A stretch of 38,870 nt of DNA, from contig JAFTOU010000061.1 in NCBI GenBank assembly GCA_017463615.1, positions 1 to 38,870 on the forward strand, in the 5' to 3' direction. The stretch is from Alistipes sp. Lineage in GTDB: Bacteria > Bacteroidota > Bacteroidia > Bacteroidales > Rikenellaceae. The position numbers were made by a program, and so were the translations under genes. The notes under the pieces are model-generated. The model made no database searches. It was not told the origin of the DNA and saw only the letters and a program-made list of their open reading frames with translations. Below are positions 1-7,690 of this stretch, piece after piece (positions within the stretch are counted from its first letter, which is position 1; every line of letters begins with the position of its first letter).

Positions 1-147
1 AAAATCACCTTTAAGGTTGCCCAATCCGTTCAATGCGGTGTAACTAACCAACTTTGCGCCTTGATATAGCAACACTTGTAGTATAAACCTCGATGCGGTG
101 GTTTTTCCCGCATTAGGATCGCCTTTAATCACAATTACTTTTGCCAT
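1..147 (-). CDS. P-loop NTPase, N-terminal fragment
   Basis: The first 49 residues of a protein that runs off the left edge of the window. The start ATG is at 147. A Walker A motif, GDPNAGKTT, lies at residues 9-17 directly after a hydrophobic strand (KVIVI), so the product binds a nucleotide. The rest is missing and neither the family nor the role can be named. The gene lies 41 nt downstream of the BspA-like lipoprotein on the same strand and may share its transcript. The local sequence is AT-rich like that gene, which suggests the same acquired segment. Confidence 0.6.
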   Translation of the reverse strand, partial: MAKVIVIKGDPNAGKTTASRFILQVLLYQGAKLVSYTALNGLGNLKGDF

Positions 148-188
148 AATCTTAAATTTTAATTGTTAATACTTTATTTGTTATTTGG

Positions 189-1721
189 TTAAAAATCATA
201 TCCTTCTATATTCGAAGCATAATCTTTCCAACCATTAGCCGCTTTATACGCATTTACCGAATTGCGTGGCACATAAATCATTCTACCCGAAGCATTTTTA
301 TAGAACATACTGCTACCTCCGCTCGGAGGTGTTATTGGCTTGCAATAAACCTCTTTCAGCGAGTCGCAACCCGCGAATGCACTACTACCAATCGAAGTAA
401 CACTATCTGGAATTGTAATGTTTTTCAGCGAGCTGCAATAAAAGAATGCGCTATCTCCAATCGAAGTAACACTATCTGGAATTGTAACACTTGTCAGCGA
501 GAAGCATTGATAGAATGTACGATTTCCAATCGAAGTCACGCCATCGGGAATAGTTATGCTCGTGAGGCTGGTACATGCATCGAATGCAGCCCCTCTAATC
601 GAAGTAACGCTATTCGGAATTGTTACACTTGTCAGCGAGTAGCATTGATAGAATGCAGAAACTCCAATGCTAGTTACGCTATCGGGAATAGTAATGCTTG
701 TTAGCGAAGAGCAATTAAGGAATGCACCACTTCCAATAAATCTAGTTCCCGCCTTAATTGAATAGCTTGTCAAGGATCTATCAACAGCCTCTACTAAGCA
801 TGTATCAGCGTATCTAATATTGTCTATTACTGGTAGGCTGATGCAACCGTTGAATGCATTATACCCAATCGAAGTAACGCCATTGCCAATAGTTACACTT
901 GTCAGCGAAGAGCAACCAGAGAATGCACGCTCTCCAATCGAAGTTACGCCATTGCCAATGGTAACACTTGTCAGCGAAGAGCAACCATCGAATGCATGCT
1001 CTCCAATCGAAGTTACGCTGTCGGGAATAGTAATATTTTTTAAGTTAGTACAGCCATTAAAAGCCGATGCTCCAATAGCTGTAACTTGCTCGGGCAGAGT
1101 GATTTTTACAAGGCTGACACACCCCTCGAATGCACTGTCGGCAATCTTTTCGAGAGAAGTGAAGTACTCCAGCTCGGAAAATGCCAAAATCGAAGAGCCT
1201 TTGAATGCTGTGCCGAGGTCGGTAACGGCAGCAGCCTCCTCGTACGACAACTCGCCATCCTCGTTCTCGTCCCAATGAAGCGTACAGAGGAGTTTGGTGT
1301 TCTCATCTTGGAACTTGATAGCCTGTGTCTCCTCGGCAGTTGCGCCCTCCTGGACAAATAATAGGCTCTGCAACTCGGCATTGTCGCTACCAAGTAGTTT
1401 TACAATAGCTCTGCGCTCTGCATCCGCCTCATTTTTAGCAACAGTAAAGGTCAATTTTTCCAAACGGATAGCACGGGTATCGGCTATGCTCAACCACGAC
1501 TGCGCCTCCTCAGGAATCTCAACCGAGTATTCAAGGTTGGTAGATACGGTAACTACTACGACACCACCGTTTGCCCCAACAACGATATTTCCCTCATAAT
1601 CGGTAATAAATACGGTTTCTTCGCCTGGTTGTTCAGCATTGTTGTCGTTGCCGTCATCGACTGGACTGCAAGCAGTGAAAATCATTCCAAACACTGCCAA
1701 TAAAAGAAATAATTTCTTCAT
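189..1721 (-). CDS. BspA-like leucine-rich-repeat surface lipoprotein
   Basis: A 510-residue predicted lipoprotein. The start at 1721 gives MKKLFLLLAVFGMIFTAC, a classic lipoprotein signal with the lipid-bearing Cys at about residue 18; an upstream in-frame ATG at 1754 would bury the signal. After an acidic linker comes a BACON-like beta domain (about residues 40-130), a short Asp/Glu loop resembling an EF-hand (DENEDGELSYEE), then about ten LRR_5/BspA repeats of 23 residues (consensus SLTSVTIPDSVTSIGxxAF). The C-terminus ends with the usual non-repeat cap. BspA-type repeats are common on Bacteroidales surfaces and often bind host or bacterial ligands; the ligand here is unknown. The near-identical repeats could recombine. 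It is preceded by a structured leader of about 330 nt. Confidence 0.9.
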   Translation of the reverse strand: MKKLFLLLAVFGMIFTACSPVDDGNDNNAEQPGEETVFITDYEGNIVVGANGGVVVVTVSTNLEYSVEIPEEAQSWLSIADTRAIRLEKLTFTVAKNEADAERRAIVKLLGSDNAELQSLLFVQEGATAEETQAIKFQDENTKLLCTLHWDENEDGELSYEEAAAVTDLGTAFKGSSILAFSELEYFTSLEKIADSAFEGCVSLVKITLPEQVTAIGASAFNGCTNLKNITIPDSVTSIGEHAFDGCSSLTSVTIGNGVTSIGERAFSGCSSLTSVTIGNGVTSIGYNAFNGCISLPVIDNIRYADTCLVEAVDRSLTSYSIKAGTRFIGSGAFLNCSSLTSITIPDSVTSIGVSAFYQCYSLTSVTIPNSVTSIRGAAFDACTSLTSITIPDGVTSIGNRTFYQCFSLTSVTIPDSVTSIGDSAFFYCSSLKNITIPDSVTSIGSSAFAGCDSLKEVYCKPITPPSGGSSMFYKNASGRMIYVPRNSVNAYKAANGWKDYASNIEGYDF

Positions 1722-1789
1722 AGTAATATAAATTTGGTTAAAAGTTATCTCCAAATCAAATTACCATACGCTCCTCTATGGGGATTATT

Positions 1790-1882
1790 TACAAAATAGA
1801 AAGTGTGGAGCTGACTTCCGTTTATCTGATAAGAGGTTCTGACAAAACCCAAGACGAATAAACGATACAAGACCCCACACTT
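1790..1882 (-). promoter_or_regulatory. Structured leader RNA, copy A (attenuator-like)
   Basis: On the minus strand the RNA upstream of the lipoprotein folds with an outer stem (1801-1808 pairs with 1875-1882, 8 bp perfect), an inner stem (CGTTTAT at 1819-1825 pairs with ATAAACG) and a loop containing CAGAACCT. The 3' arm is followed by a T-rich tract (TTTCTATTTTG), as in a terminator. The same arrangement and loop recur at 19783-19861, with base changes that preserve pairing. I infer a cis-acting leader that controls read-through into the lipoprotein gene. A frame of 62 codons overlaps it and is probably not a gene. Confidence 0.55.
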
Positions 1883-2051
1883 GGATAGTATGGGGTGTAT
1901 GCACAAAGTGTGCATAGCCACATAGCTATACAAGAAATGAGTGTTGTCGTATCCTCGTTTCGTTGAAAACTGTCAGATTTTCTGTATAAGGATTAAAGCG
2001 AAAACACTTTCATCAAATATGTCTGCCGAGGGTATAAGCCCAACGACATCA

Positions 2052-2082
2052 CAAAATTAGTAAAAGTTTCGCAAATAACAAC
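2052..2082 (-). promoter_or_regulatory. Promoter of the BspA-like gene
   Basis: The minus strand carries TAATTTTG (2052-2059), matching the Bacteroidetes -7 box TAnnTTTG, with a GTTG 19 bp further upstream as a -33 box. The predicted transcript starts near 2048 and has a leader of about 330 nt before the ATG at 1721. The region 1883-2051 is otherwise non-coding. Confidence 0.5.
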
Positions 2083-2111
2083 ACTCTTGTAGGGTCTTGT
2101 TCGGATATGAT

Positions 2112-2154
2112 ACAAAAAAGCAGAGGACTATACGCTCGGTACAGTCCTCTGCTT
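2112..2154 (-). terminator. Rho-independent terminator of mscL
   Basis: A perfect 12-bp stem (2118-2129 with 2143-2154) has a 13-nt loop. On the minus strand it is followed by six T. It lies 35 nt past the mscL stop codon. Confidence 0.85.
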
Positions 2155-2189
2155 GATTGATTGCGGAAGAGTTCCGCTATCGCTAAAAA

Positions 2190-2618
2190 TTACTTCTTCT
2201 CCTTGAGAATATCGCGAATCTCGGTCAGAAGAACCTCCTCCTTGCTTGGTGCTGGTGGAGCAGGAGCAGGAGCCGGCTTAGCCTCCTCCTTCTTGAGCAG
2301 CTTGTTCATAACCTTTACCATCATAAATACGCAGAATGCGAGGATAGTAAAGTCTACAACCTGCTGGATGAATGCGCCATAGTTCCAAGTTACAGCTGGA
2401 GCAACCTCAGCGCCTGCCTCAATAACTGCCTTCTTGAGGGTCAGCTTCAGGTCGGTGAAGTCTACACCACCTACAACCAGACCAATTGGAGGCATAATAA
2501 CATCGTTTACCAAAGAGGTAACAATCTTACCAAAGGCACCACCGATGATAACACCGACTGCCATATCCATCACATTACCCTTGAGGGCGAATGCCTTAAA
2601 TTCCTTCAAAAATCCCAT
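2190..2618 (-). CDS. mscL: Large-conductance mechanosensitive channel MscL
   Basis: A 142-residue inner-membrane channel that opens under extreme membrane tension to release solutes on hypo-osmotic shock. The N-terminal amphipathic helix ([13 protein letters not shown]), the pore helix TM1 ([16 protein letters not shown]) and the following [10 protein letters not shown] segment match the family closely. TM2 (about residues 80-100) is followed by a Pro/Ala linker ([10 protein letters not shown]) and the C-terminal bundle helix. Its length is normal. It starts 32 nt after the stop of the carboxyltransferase gene on the same strand, so it may be co-transcribed. A strong terminator follows. Confidence 0.95.
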   Translation of the reverse strand: MGFLKEFKAFALKGNVMDMAVGVIIGGAFGKIVTSLVNDVIMPPIGLVVGGVDFTDLKLTLKKAVIEAGAEVAPAVTWNYGAFIQQVVDFTILAFCVFMMVKVMNKLLKKEEAKPAPAPAPPAPSKEEVLLTEIRDILKEKK

Positions 2619-2650
2619 AATCGTTTGGTTTTTTAATTGTTATAAAATGT

Positions 2651-4771
2651 TTATCCTACAATCATAATTACAGCATCAGTTGCGATATTCTCGCCCTCAG
2701 CAACAAGAATCTGCTGAACAGTACCTGCATAGTCAGATGTGATAGAGTTCTCCATCTTCATAGCCTCAAGTACAGCCACCTCCTGACCTGCAGCAACAGC
2801 ATCACCCACCTTAACAGCAAGTGAGATAACGCGACCTGGCAGCGGAGCTACAACCTTATTACCGGTAACAGCAGTAGCAGCTGGTGCGGCAGCAGGTGCA
2901 GTAGCAGGAGCCTCCTCGCCAATCTCAAGGATGATAGCGTCGGTTGCAACATTGTCGCCTACAGCAACCAGAATCTGGCGAACAACACCTCCGAAGTCGG
3001 CAGTGATAGAGTTCTCCATCTTCATAGCCTCAAGAACGACAACCTCCTGACCCGGAGCAACAGCATCGCCAACCTTAACCTTGATATCAATAACCTTACC
3101 TGGCAGCGGAGCTACAACGGTCTTACCAGTGATAGGCTGCTTAACCTCTGCAGCTACTGGAGCAGCCTCCTCCTTAGGAGCAGCGGCAGCAACAGTTGCC
3201 TGATATGCAGCCTTCTTAAGTGCAGTGAGGTATGGCTTTGCAACCAATGGGAAGAGCTCAAGGAGCAGCTCCTCCTTCTCATTCTCAGCGAGCAGTACGC
3301 CACCAGCCTCCTCAAGCTGTGGATTTGGCTGCTTCTGGTACTTAGAGATATCGTAAGCAGTCTCCTCGCGAACACCGCAAATCTGGAGACGGAACTCAGG
3401 GTCTACAGGTACTGGAGTTGCACCATACTCACCCTTTACAAGGTTTACAAACTGGTTGTTCTTTGTGGTATACATTGCACGACCAGCCTTCTCGTCCAAA
3501 GCGCAGTTTACAGCCTGAGCACCTACAATCTGTGAAGTAGGGGTTACAAGCGGTGGCAGACCTGCCGACAGACGAACTGTTGGGATAAGCTCCATAGCGC
3601 GTGGCAGGATATCCTCTGCCTTAAGAGCCTGAAGCTGTGCAACCATATTTGAGTACATACCGCCAGGAATCTCAGCCTCCTGAACGAGCTTGTTAGGTGC
3701 TGGGAAGCCGAAGTAAGCCTCAATAGCCTGTGCTGCAGCAAGCAGTGTAGCGAAGTCCTCGCTCTGAGCAGCCTTAACGGCGCGGTTGAGCTCTGCCTCC
3801 ACCTCTGCAGGAACTGCATCTACAAGTGGGTTGAATGGCTTTGGTGCTGGCTTATCCTGACCGAATACAGAGATATTGAGCTCGGTGCGAATATCCTTCA
3901 GCTGCTCGTTAATCTTAGCAACAGCCTCCATATTCACGCCCAAATCTATGCCCAACTTCTGGCAGAAGAGGTATACCAACTCCAACGCTGGAGCACCAGT
4001 ACCACCACCAAACCACCAGCAGTTTGTATCAACAACGTCTACACCCGCTGCGATAGCCGCATATACAGATGCAAGACCGTAGCCAGGGGTACAGTGTGTA
4101 TGGAAGTCGATAGGAATAGATACGGCAGCCTTGAGCTTCTTAATCAGTGCGCTTACACGCTGTGGCGGAATAAGACCTGACATATCCTTGATGGTAATCA
4201 TATCGGCACCCAGAGCAGCAAGCTCCTTAGCCTTACCTACAAAGTAGTCATCGGTAAATACTAAAGCAGGGTTCTTCTTACCACGCAGCTTGTCCCAGAA
4301 GCTGAGCTTAGGGTACTTAGGATCCACAGTGTAACATACTGCGCAATCTGCAATACCGCCATACTTCTTTACATACTTGATGGTAGACTTAACATTATTG
4401 ACATCGTTCAGACAGTCAAAGATACGCATAATACCCAGACCACTCTCAATAGAGTTACGGCAGAAGCCCTCAATAATCTCGTCGGTATAAGGCGCATAAC
4501 CAAACAGGTTACGACCACGAGAGAGAGCAGTGAGCTTAGATACATCGCCTACAGCACTCTTGATGCTCTCCAAGCGAGTCCAAGGGTTCTCGCTCAAATA
4601 ACGCATTACAGAGTCAGGCACTGCACCGCCCCAAACCTCCATAGCGAAGAAGTGTGCATCTTTGTAGAATGGCAAGCAACGCTCTACCTGAGCCTGTGTC
4701 ATACGGGTTGCGAAAGAAGACTGCTGTCCGTCACGCAATGTTAAATCCCTAATTTTTAGTACTTTAGCCAT
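2651..4771 (-). CDS. Biotin-dependent carboxyltransferase (OadA / PycB type) with two biotinyl domains
   Basis: A 706-residue protein. The N-terminal carboxyltransferase barrel carries RDLTLRDGQQS (residues 8-18) and the metal-binding DFHTHCTPGYG, as in oxaloacetate decarboxylase alpha and pyruvate carboxylase subunit B. The conserved PYC_OADA domain follows. The C-terminus has two consecutive biotinyl domains (about 549-618 and 637-706), each with an intact EAMKM; the biotin-accepting lysines are at about 584 and 672. The usual protein has one. The start at 4771 fits the predicted transcript start near 4823; an in-frame ATG at 4822 would lie on the transcript start. No membrane decarboxylase beta subunit or biotin carboxylase lies nearby, so sodium pump and carboxylase roles cannot be separated here. 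Confidence 0.9.
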   Translation of the reverse strand: MAKVLKIRDLTLRDGQQSSFATRMTQAQVERCLPFYKDAHFFAMEVWGGAVPDSVMRYLSENPWTRLESIKSAVGDVSKLTALSRGRNLFGYAPYTDEIIEGFCRNSIESGLGIMRIFDCLNDVNNVKSTIKYVKKYGGIADCAVCYTVDPKYPKLSFWDKLRGKKNPALVFTDDYFVGKAKELAALGADMITIKDMSGLIPPQRVSALIKKLKAAVSIPIDFHTHCTPGYGLASVYAAIAAGVDVVDTNCWWFGGGTGAPALELVYLFCQKLGIDLGVNMEAVAKINEQLKDIRTELNISVFGQDKPAPKPFNPLVDAVPAEVEAELNRAVKAAQSEDFATLLAAAQAIEAYFGFPAPNKLVQEAEIPGGMYSNMVAQLQALKAEDILPRAMELIPTVRLSAGLPPLVTPTSQIVGAQAVNCALDEKAGRAMYTTKNNQFVNLVKGEYGATPVPVDPEFRLQICGVREETAYDISKYQKQPNPQLEEAGGVLLAENEKEELLLELFPLVAKPYLTALKKAAYQATVAAAAPKEEAAPVAAEVKQPITGKTVVAPLPGKVIDIKVKVGDAVAPGQEVVVLEAMKMENSITADFGGVVRQILVAVGDNVATDAIILEIGEEAPATAPAAAPAATAVTGNKVVAPLPGRVISLAVKVGDAVAAGQEVAVLEAMKMENSITSDYAGTVQQILVAEGENIATDAVIMIVG
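2654..3127 (-). repeat. Tandem duplication encoding two biotinyl domains
   Basis: Segments 2918-3127 and 2654-2863 encode two 70-residue biotinyl domains that are very similar in protein and DNA (for example both encode LEAMKMENSIT with nearly the same bases). An Ala/Pro linker of about 18 residues separates them. This is an internal duplication within one gene. Confidence 0.85.
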
Positions 4772-4826
4772 AATTTTTAAGGTTTTATAATGTTGTGTTA
4801 ATTCGTACACGCTGTTAATCAAATAA

Positions 4827-4834
4827 CAAAGATA
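4827..4834 (-). promoter_or_regulatory. Promoter of the carboxyltransferase gene
   Basis: TATCTTTG on the minus strand is an exact TAnnTTTG -7 box, with TTGTTG about 19 bp upstream. Transcription should start near 4823, giving a leader of about 50 nt to the ATG at 4771. Confidence 0.7.
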
Positions 4835-4867
4835 GCAATTTTTGTAGATTTATCAACAATTTTAACG

Positions 4868-4902
4868 AAAAAAGTGACATTTTTTTCAAAACGCCACTTT
4901 TA
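4868..4902 (-). terminator. Probable terminator of the antiporter gene
   Basis: On the minus strand AAAGTGGC and GTCACTTT pair (one G-U) around an AT-rich loop and run into TTTTTT. It lies just past the antiporter stop codon. The stem is short. Confidence 0.5.
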
Positions 4903-4922
4903 CCGACCTATTTTTTAAGAAA

Positions 4923-6095
4923 TTACTCCTCGTCATGGTATGCGCTGATTGCCAATCGCTTAACTATAAGCACAAAACCGCCCGTAAGAACAAGGTTTAG
5001 CACCAGCGTGAGCACCGACACAAGCAGAGCCGCACCGCCGATATTATAACCCAGAGCGATAAAGATAACACCTGCGCCCACCTCGCCACGGGTAAACATA
5101 CCGATAGAGAGTGCCAAGCGCTCCTTAAGCGAGTGGTTGCGGTAGAACAACATAGGAACGAGTTTTCCGATATTTGAGAGCAGCGACACCGCCAGCACAT
5201 GGAGTGCAATTACGCCCCAAGATGGCATTGGTTGAGAAGCCATAATACTCTGACCTGTAACGCTTACGCTTGCGCTAATCTGCGGCATACTCATACCCAC
5301 AAGTAGCATAAAGAGCAGCGAGATTGCCGTGGTAATACGCTCGTCGTTCTTAGACTCGCTATGCTCGCGCTTGATAACCATACCGAGTACAAATGCCGGC
5401 AGCAGCACCTCAATATGGAGTGCATCCTCAGCGCCAAAGAAGTGCTTAGTAACCACATGTATAAGCTGCGTAAGGCTGAATACCAACAGTGCATAGCAGA
5501 GGATAGCCCACCACTCCTGACGCATCTGGAAGTGGCTCATCTTCTTCCAACCGATATAGAGCAGACCAAAGACAATAACCAGTATAGCGCCCATCTGCCA
5601 CTGCAAGCCAATCATAGCAATCTGCAGCGGAATCATCAGCAGGATGGTATCAAGGTCATCAAAGATAGCCAGCACCTGAATCTTGCGATATATCCACCTC
5701 TGCTGCAGACCCAGCGCAGCAAGCATAGAGAAGAGGATACCCGCCGATGTAGGGGCTGCAAAACGGCTGAGCAGCAGAGTCTCCTTCCACGCAGCACCAC
5801 TGCCCCAGAACTCTGGCGGGAGGAGGAAGAAGATGTAGTATACAGCGATAAGTATCCACGGAGCTGCCGCTGCAAGCATAGCCACACAGTAGTCCTTTGC
5901 GTAACTGCCCACATTATTCTTATCTAACTCAAACTCGCGACCCACATTTATCATGATAAATGCAAGGCAGGTTCCGAGCAGCATAAATACAACTTGAGAT
6001 AAGATTTCATACCCCTCCCCCATCACCCCCGGAAGGAGCTGCGAGAGCAGGAGTCCGACAATCAACATCAGCGAAAATGAGAGTACTTTCTTCAT
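4923..6095 (-). CDS. Cation/proton antiporter (CPA2-like membrane protein)
   Basis: A 390-residue inner-membrane protein with about 11-12 hydrophobic segments spread over its length. The segment AIFDDLDTILL (about residues 143-153) has the paired acidic residues expected in the ion-binding helix of monovalent cation/proton antiporters, and the halves show the repeated architecture of that fold. I read it as an Na+(K+)/H+ exchanger; the ion cannot be told from sequence. There is no C-terminal TrkA-N or UspA domain. It is a single gene with its own promoter at 6128-6135 and a terminator after it. Confidence 0.75.
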   Translation of the reverse strand: MKKVLSFSLMLIVGLLLSQLLPGVMGEGYEILSQVVFMLLGTCLAFIMINVGREFELDKNNVGSYAKDYCVAMLAAAAPWILIAVYYIFFLLPPEFWGSGAAWKETLLLSRFAAPTSAGILFSMLAALGLQQRWIYRKIQVLAIFDDLDTILLMIPLQIAMIGLQWQMGAILVIVFGLLYIGWKKMSHFQMRQEWWAILCYALLVFSLTQLIHVVTKHFFGAEDALHIEVLLPAFVLGMVIKREHSESKNDERITTAISLLFMLLVGMSMPQISASVSVTGQSIMASQPMPSWGVIALHVLAVSLLSNIGKLVPMLFYRNHSLKERLALSIGMFTRGEVGAGVIFIALGYNIGGAALLVSVLTLVLNLVLTGGFVLIVKRLAISAYHDEE

Positions 6096-6127
6096 CTACT
6101 TTATTAAAATTTTCATAATTTGGAGCA

Positions 6128-6135
6128 CAAAGATA
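6128..6135 (-). promoter_or_regulatory. Promoter of the antiporter gene
   Basis: TATCTTTG on the minus strand, with TTTG 19 bp upstream. The predicted transcript starts near 6124, about 29 nt before the ATG. Confidence 0.7.
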
Positions 6136-6166
6136 ATAAATACTTTCAAAACTCCAAAACATAAAA

Positions 6167-6201
6167 GATAGGAGTCTGCATTTAAGCAAGCTCCTACTAT
6201 C
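6167..6201 (-). terminator. Terminator of the GH3-lipoprotein operon
   Basis: On the minus strand a GATAGTAGGAG arm pairs with CTCCTATC around an inner TGC/GCA pair, followed by TTTTATGTTTT. It lies about 27 nt past the lipoprotein stop. Confidence 0.6.
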
Positions 6202-6227
6202 ATAATCGTGCATCAATCGCGCTCCGG

Positions 6228-7679
6228 CTACTCCGAATAGTCGTACTCCAGGATGGTAGAGAGGCGATTTTTTGTCGTTGCACCGGCAAGGTGGGTAGTG
6301 ATGCCGAGGTACAACTTTTTACCGCCATCCTTAATCTGCATACCCTCAGCCTCAGAGAATAGATTTTCGTTGAGATTGAGCAGTTTTTTCATATTATCAA
6401 AGTCCGACACGGCTGCCACCCTTTGTCGTGGTGCAAGGCGGTTACCCTTGTAGTCAAACACCTCCACATAGGCCTGAGCGTTGTCGTAGACGCCACTACC
6501 AACTACCGACTCAAGGGGTTGCCCCTCGTACCAGAATACCCGATTGCCATAGATAGCCTGACCCTGAAAACTGCAGGAGTAGGTTTTATCATAGTCTCCC
6601 GAATTGAGGTTGGATGCCACGCGGAAAGAGCCCAGAGGCGTAAGGTTATCCAGCACGCGCGCCGAGAGTGTGGTAGTGCCCTTCTTGCGCTCTGTATTTG
6701 TGCCAGCCTCGCCACCCCAGATACGCTCTAAAGTGACGGTCTGCTCATTGAGGGCAAGGACTGCATCAAGGTCGTAGATTACACAGTGGCGAGTACCGCT
6801 TGAAGTACAGGTAACCAACATTCGCCTATACTCAAAGTCAAGGCTTACCTGCAGGTTGCTCACGCTCCACTTCTTACCACTCGTATCCGTATAGCTACTC
6901 ATATAGAAGTTCTCGCCCGTATAGTGCTCAAAGGTGGTATTTGGCTGATAGCGAACACGGCAGAAGGTCTTGTTGTTAGAGTAGTCGTACACCGCACTGG
7001 TGCTTGTACTTGAGACCGTCCCGTTGGAGTTTAGCCACACAAAGTCCTCTCCCCCATCAGTTGCCCGCTCCACGCAGAGATTTGTTCCGTGACCAAACCA
7101 GCGCATCAACATACGCTCGCTACTAACGGTCTTATCGCCATAAGAGCCTCGCTTCACACGGCTCAGAACCACTATCCACTTACTTCCCGTAGCGCTATCG
7201 CCACCACACTGGCTGAAGTAGATATAGCCATTCTCGCTTGAGTCGTAGAAGTCAAAACACTGCATAACCGTTCCTGGATATGTAAGCTGGCGCGAGGAGA
7301 AAATAAGCTGCTCGCTGAGCAGGCTCTCCAATGTTCGCGCCTCCACCTTATGCTCAATAACGCTGACAGATGCCCTTGCGGTCACGCTATCGCCATAGCT
7401 ACAGATAACCGCAGCCTTACCAACCCCCACAGCCGTAGCTACGCCGTTGCTATCAACCGTAACCACAGACTCATTGTCCGAGCGCCACGACAGCTCAAGC
7501 TCCTCGCATAAAGGGTCGCTGGTGGCACTAAACTGGATAGTGCCACCAACAATAAGTGTAACAGACCTCGGCTTGATGGTTAGGGATTTTATGGTTACCA
7601 CAGCCTCCTCATCCGCCCCGCCACAAGAGATGGCGAGCAGCAGTTGAGCAAGTAGCAACAGCCTACAGATATATTTCAT
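6228..7679 (-). CDS. BIG2-domain lipoprotein with helveticin-J-like C-terminal region
   Basis: A 483-residue lipoprotein: the signal MKYICRLLLLAQLLLAISC has the lipid Cys at residue 19. A bacterial Ig-like (BIG2) domain follows at about 28-108 (SLTIKPRSVTLIVGGT, then SVVTVDSNGVATAVGVG). The remaining 370 residues are beta-rich with phrases such as MQCFDFYDSSENGYIYFSQ and EAEGMQIKDGGKKLYLGI; these resemble the helveticin J / phage receptor-binding group of beta-propeller-like proteins, but that is recall, not a search. The gene starts 11 nt after the GH3 glucosidase stop, so the two form an operon. The likely location is the cell surface or the inner leaflet of the outer membrane; a role in binding glycans is only an inference. 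Confidence 0.75.
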   Translation of the reverse strand: MKYICRLLLLAQLLLAISCGGADEEAVVTIKSLTIKPRSVTLIVGGTIQFSATSDPLCEELELSWRSDNESVVTVDSNGVATAVGVGKAAVICSYGDSVTARASVSVIEHKVEARTLESLLSEQLIFSSRQLTYPGTVMQCFDFYDSSENGYIYFSQCGGDSATGSKWIVVLSRVKRGSYGDKTVSSERMLMRWFGHGTNLCVERATDGGEDFVWLNSNGTVSSTSTSAVYDYSNNKTFCRVRYQPNTTFEHYTGENFYMSSYTDTSGKKWSVSNLQVSLDFEYRRMLVTCTSSGTRHCVIYDLDAVLALNEQTVTLERIWGGEAGTNTERKKGTTTLSARVLDNLTPLGSFRVASNLNSGDYDKTYSCSFQGQAIYGNRVFWYEGQPLESVVGSGVYDNAQAYVEVFDYKGNRLAPRQRVAAVSDFDNMKKLLNLNENLFSEAEGMQIKDGGKKLYLGITTHLAGATTKNRLSTILEYDYSE

Positions 7680-7690
7680 CTCGCGTTGTA

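Noticed and set aside
1745-1933. Open frame of 62 codons upstream of the BspA-like gene
   Set aside because: It lies across the structured leader (copy A), has no clear start context and a low-complexity composition. The RNA fold explains the sequence better.
5361-5927. A 188-codon plus-strand frame opposite the antiporter
   Set aside because: Antisense shadow of a membrane protein gene; no start context or recognisable domain.
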